Assembly: GCA_003448025.1 (NCBI GenBank)
Contig: DLXL01000116.1
Span: 7,615-14,532 of the forward strand
Length of the DNA stretch: 6,918 nt
Direction of reading: 5' to 3'
Source of the DNA: Saprospirales bacterium
GTDB taxonomy: Bacteria; Bacteroidota; Bacteroidia; Chitinophagales; Saprospiraceae
The stretch's first letter is position 1. Each line of letters starts with the position of its first letter. The notes below the pieces were generated by a model. That model made no database searches. It was given only the letters and a program-made list of their open reading frames with translations, and was not told the origin of the DNA. Of the stretch, positions 6,501 through 6,918 are shown in pieces. The translations under genes were made by a program, and so were the position numbers.

Positions 6501-6918
6501 ATGAAATCCTATCTCTGGGCATTATTATTCCTGATTGGCACTGCCTGCACTCATCAAACCAATCTGCCCGCGCCGGCGTCTGTCAACCTGGCTGCCTGGA
6601 AGACAGTGAAGGTTTATACTACCGCCGACAGCACGCATTTCCGGTTGACGGCCACCGACAACCTGACGCTCGAACCTTTTGGGCAACCCTTTGAAAATCA
6701 GGCTTGTGTGTTTGTAGATCCGAAGCACCAATACCAGACCTTTCTGGGTATTGGCGGCGCCCTAACTGATGCTTCGGCAGAAACCTTTGCCAAATTGCCC
6801 GCAGCCAAACAGGCAGAACTGCTTCAAGCCTATTTTGATCCGGAAAAAGGAATTGGCTACACCATTGGTCGGACAAATATCAATAGCTGCGATTTTTCCA
6901 GCGATATGTACACCTATG
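6501..6918 (+). CDS. Glycoside hydrolase family 30 (GH30) lipoprotein, 3'-partial
   Basis: The first 139 codons are present and the frame is still open at the window end. Residues 1-16 look like a lipoprotein signal (YLWALLFLIGTAC); the candidate lipid-anchor cysteine is C16, although Gly at -3 makes the lipobox weaker than SusD's. Residues 81-94 (FLGIGGALTDASAE) and 118-139 (IGYTIGRTNINSCDFSS onward) match the start of the GH30 (beta/alpha)8 barrel as in glucosylceramidases and beta-1,6-glucanases. Residues about 40-70 are the usual beta-strand lead-in. Family members act on beta-glucosides or related beta-linked sugars with a retaining mechanism; the two catalytic glutamates would lie beyond this window and cannot be checked. 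The subfamily, for example glucosylceramidase-like GH30_1 or beta-1,6-glucanase-type GH30_3, cannot be decided from this fragment. It sits 22 bases after the EEP gene and is probably co-transcribed with it. Confidence 0.88.
   Translation, partial: MKSYLWALLFLIGTACTHQTNLPAPASVNLAAWKTVKVYTTADSTHFRLTATDNLTLEPFGQPFENQACVFVDPKHQYQTFLGIGGALTDASAETFAKLPAAKQAELLQAYFDPEKGIGYTIGRTNINSCDFSSDMYTY

Noticed and set aside
6525..6876. Two overlapping - strand open frames at the window end
   Set aside because: They are antisense to the GH30 coding frame, which carries clear family motifs; neither translation is recognisable.
1..6918. A wholly novel defence, mobile or RNA-based system
   Set aside because: No transposase, integrase, toxin-antitoxin, CRISPR repeat, reverse transcriptase or structured RNA gene was seen. 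All genes fit a polysaccharide utilization locus.

Overview
The window looks like part of a polysaccharide utilization locus (PUL) from a Bacteroidota bacterium, read entirely on the + strand. The evidence is a complete SusC/SusD outer-membrane import pair, lipoprotein signal peptides, a PKD-domain surface protein, start codons without clear Shine-Dalgarno sequences, and a TAnnTTTG promoter-like element. The balanced base composition and protein style would fit an environmental Chitinophagia/Saprospiria-type organism better than a gut Bacteroides, but that placement is a guess.

Layout. Positions 1-1008 hold the 3' part of a gene for a PKD-domain protein with an uncharacterised C-terminal domain, probably a surface glycan-binding protein; its true start is probably outside the window. 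Positions 1009-1113 are a spacer with a short TTAG/TTTAG repeat, a perfect 10-bp GC-rich hairpin and a TAnnTTTG motif, so they could separate two transcription units. Positions 1114-4038 encode a SusC/RagA-family TonB-dependent transporter, and 4064-5530 its SusD/RagB-family lipoprotein partner. Positions 5531-5614 hold a long, nearly perfect hairpin followed at once by a second inverted repeat that encloses the next start codon. Positions 5615-6478 encode an exported endonuclease/exonuclease/phosphatase (EEP)-fold hydrolase with all expected catalytic motifs. Positions 6501-6918 are the first 139 codons of a lipoprotein glycoside hydrolase of family GH30, cut by the window end.

How they may work together. 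The PKD protein and SusD would bind a glycan at the cell surface, SusC would import oligosaccharides using TonB energy, and the GH30 enzyme would cut beta-linked glucose (or a related sugar). PKD-protein, SusC/D and GH30 combinations are familiar from beta-glucan (laminarin-type or beta-1,6-glucan) loci, so that is the leading substrate guess. The EEP enzyme is the least expected member. It suggests a phosphate-bearing or phosphodiester-bearing substrate, or a glycolipid, but nothing in the sequence settles which.

I found no RNA genes, CRISPR arrays, insertion sequences or local regulator genes. No gene-free stretch exceeds about 105 bases. The window is mostly a recognisable PUL segment. The less explained parts are the C-terminal domain of the PKD protein, the EEP enzyme's role, and the hairpins at three of the four gene junctions.
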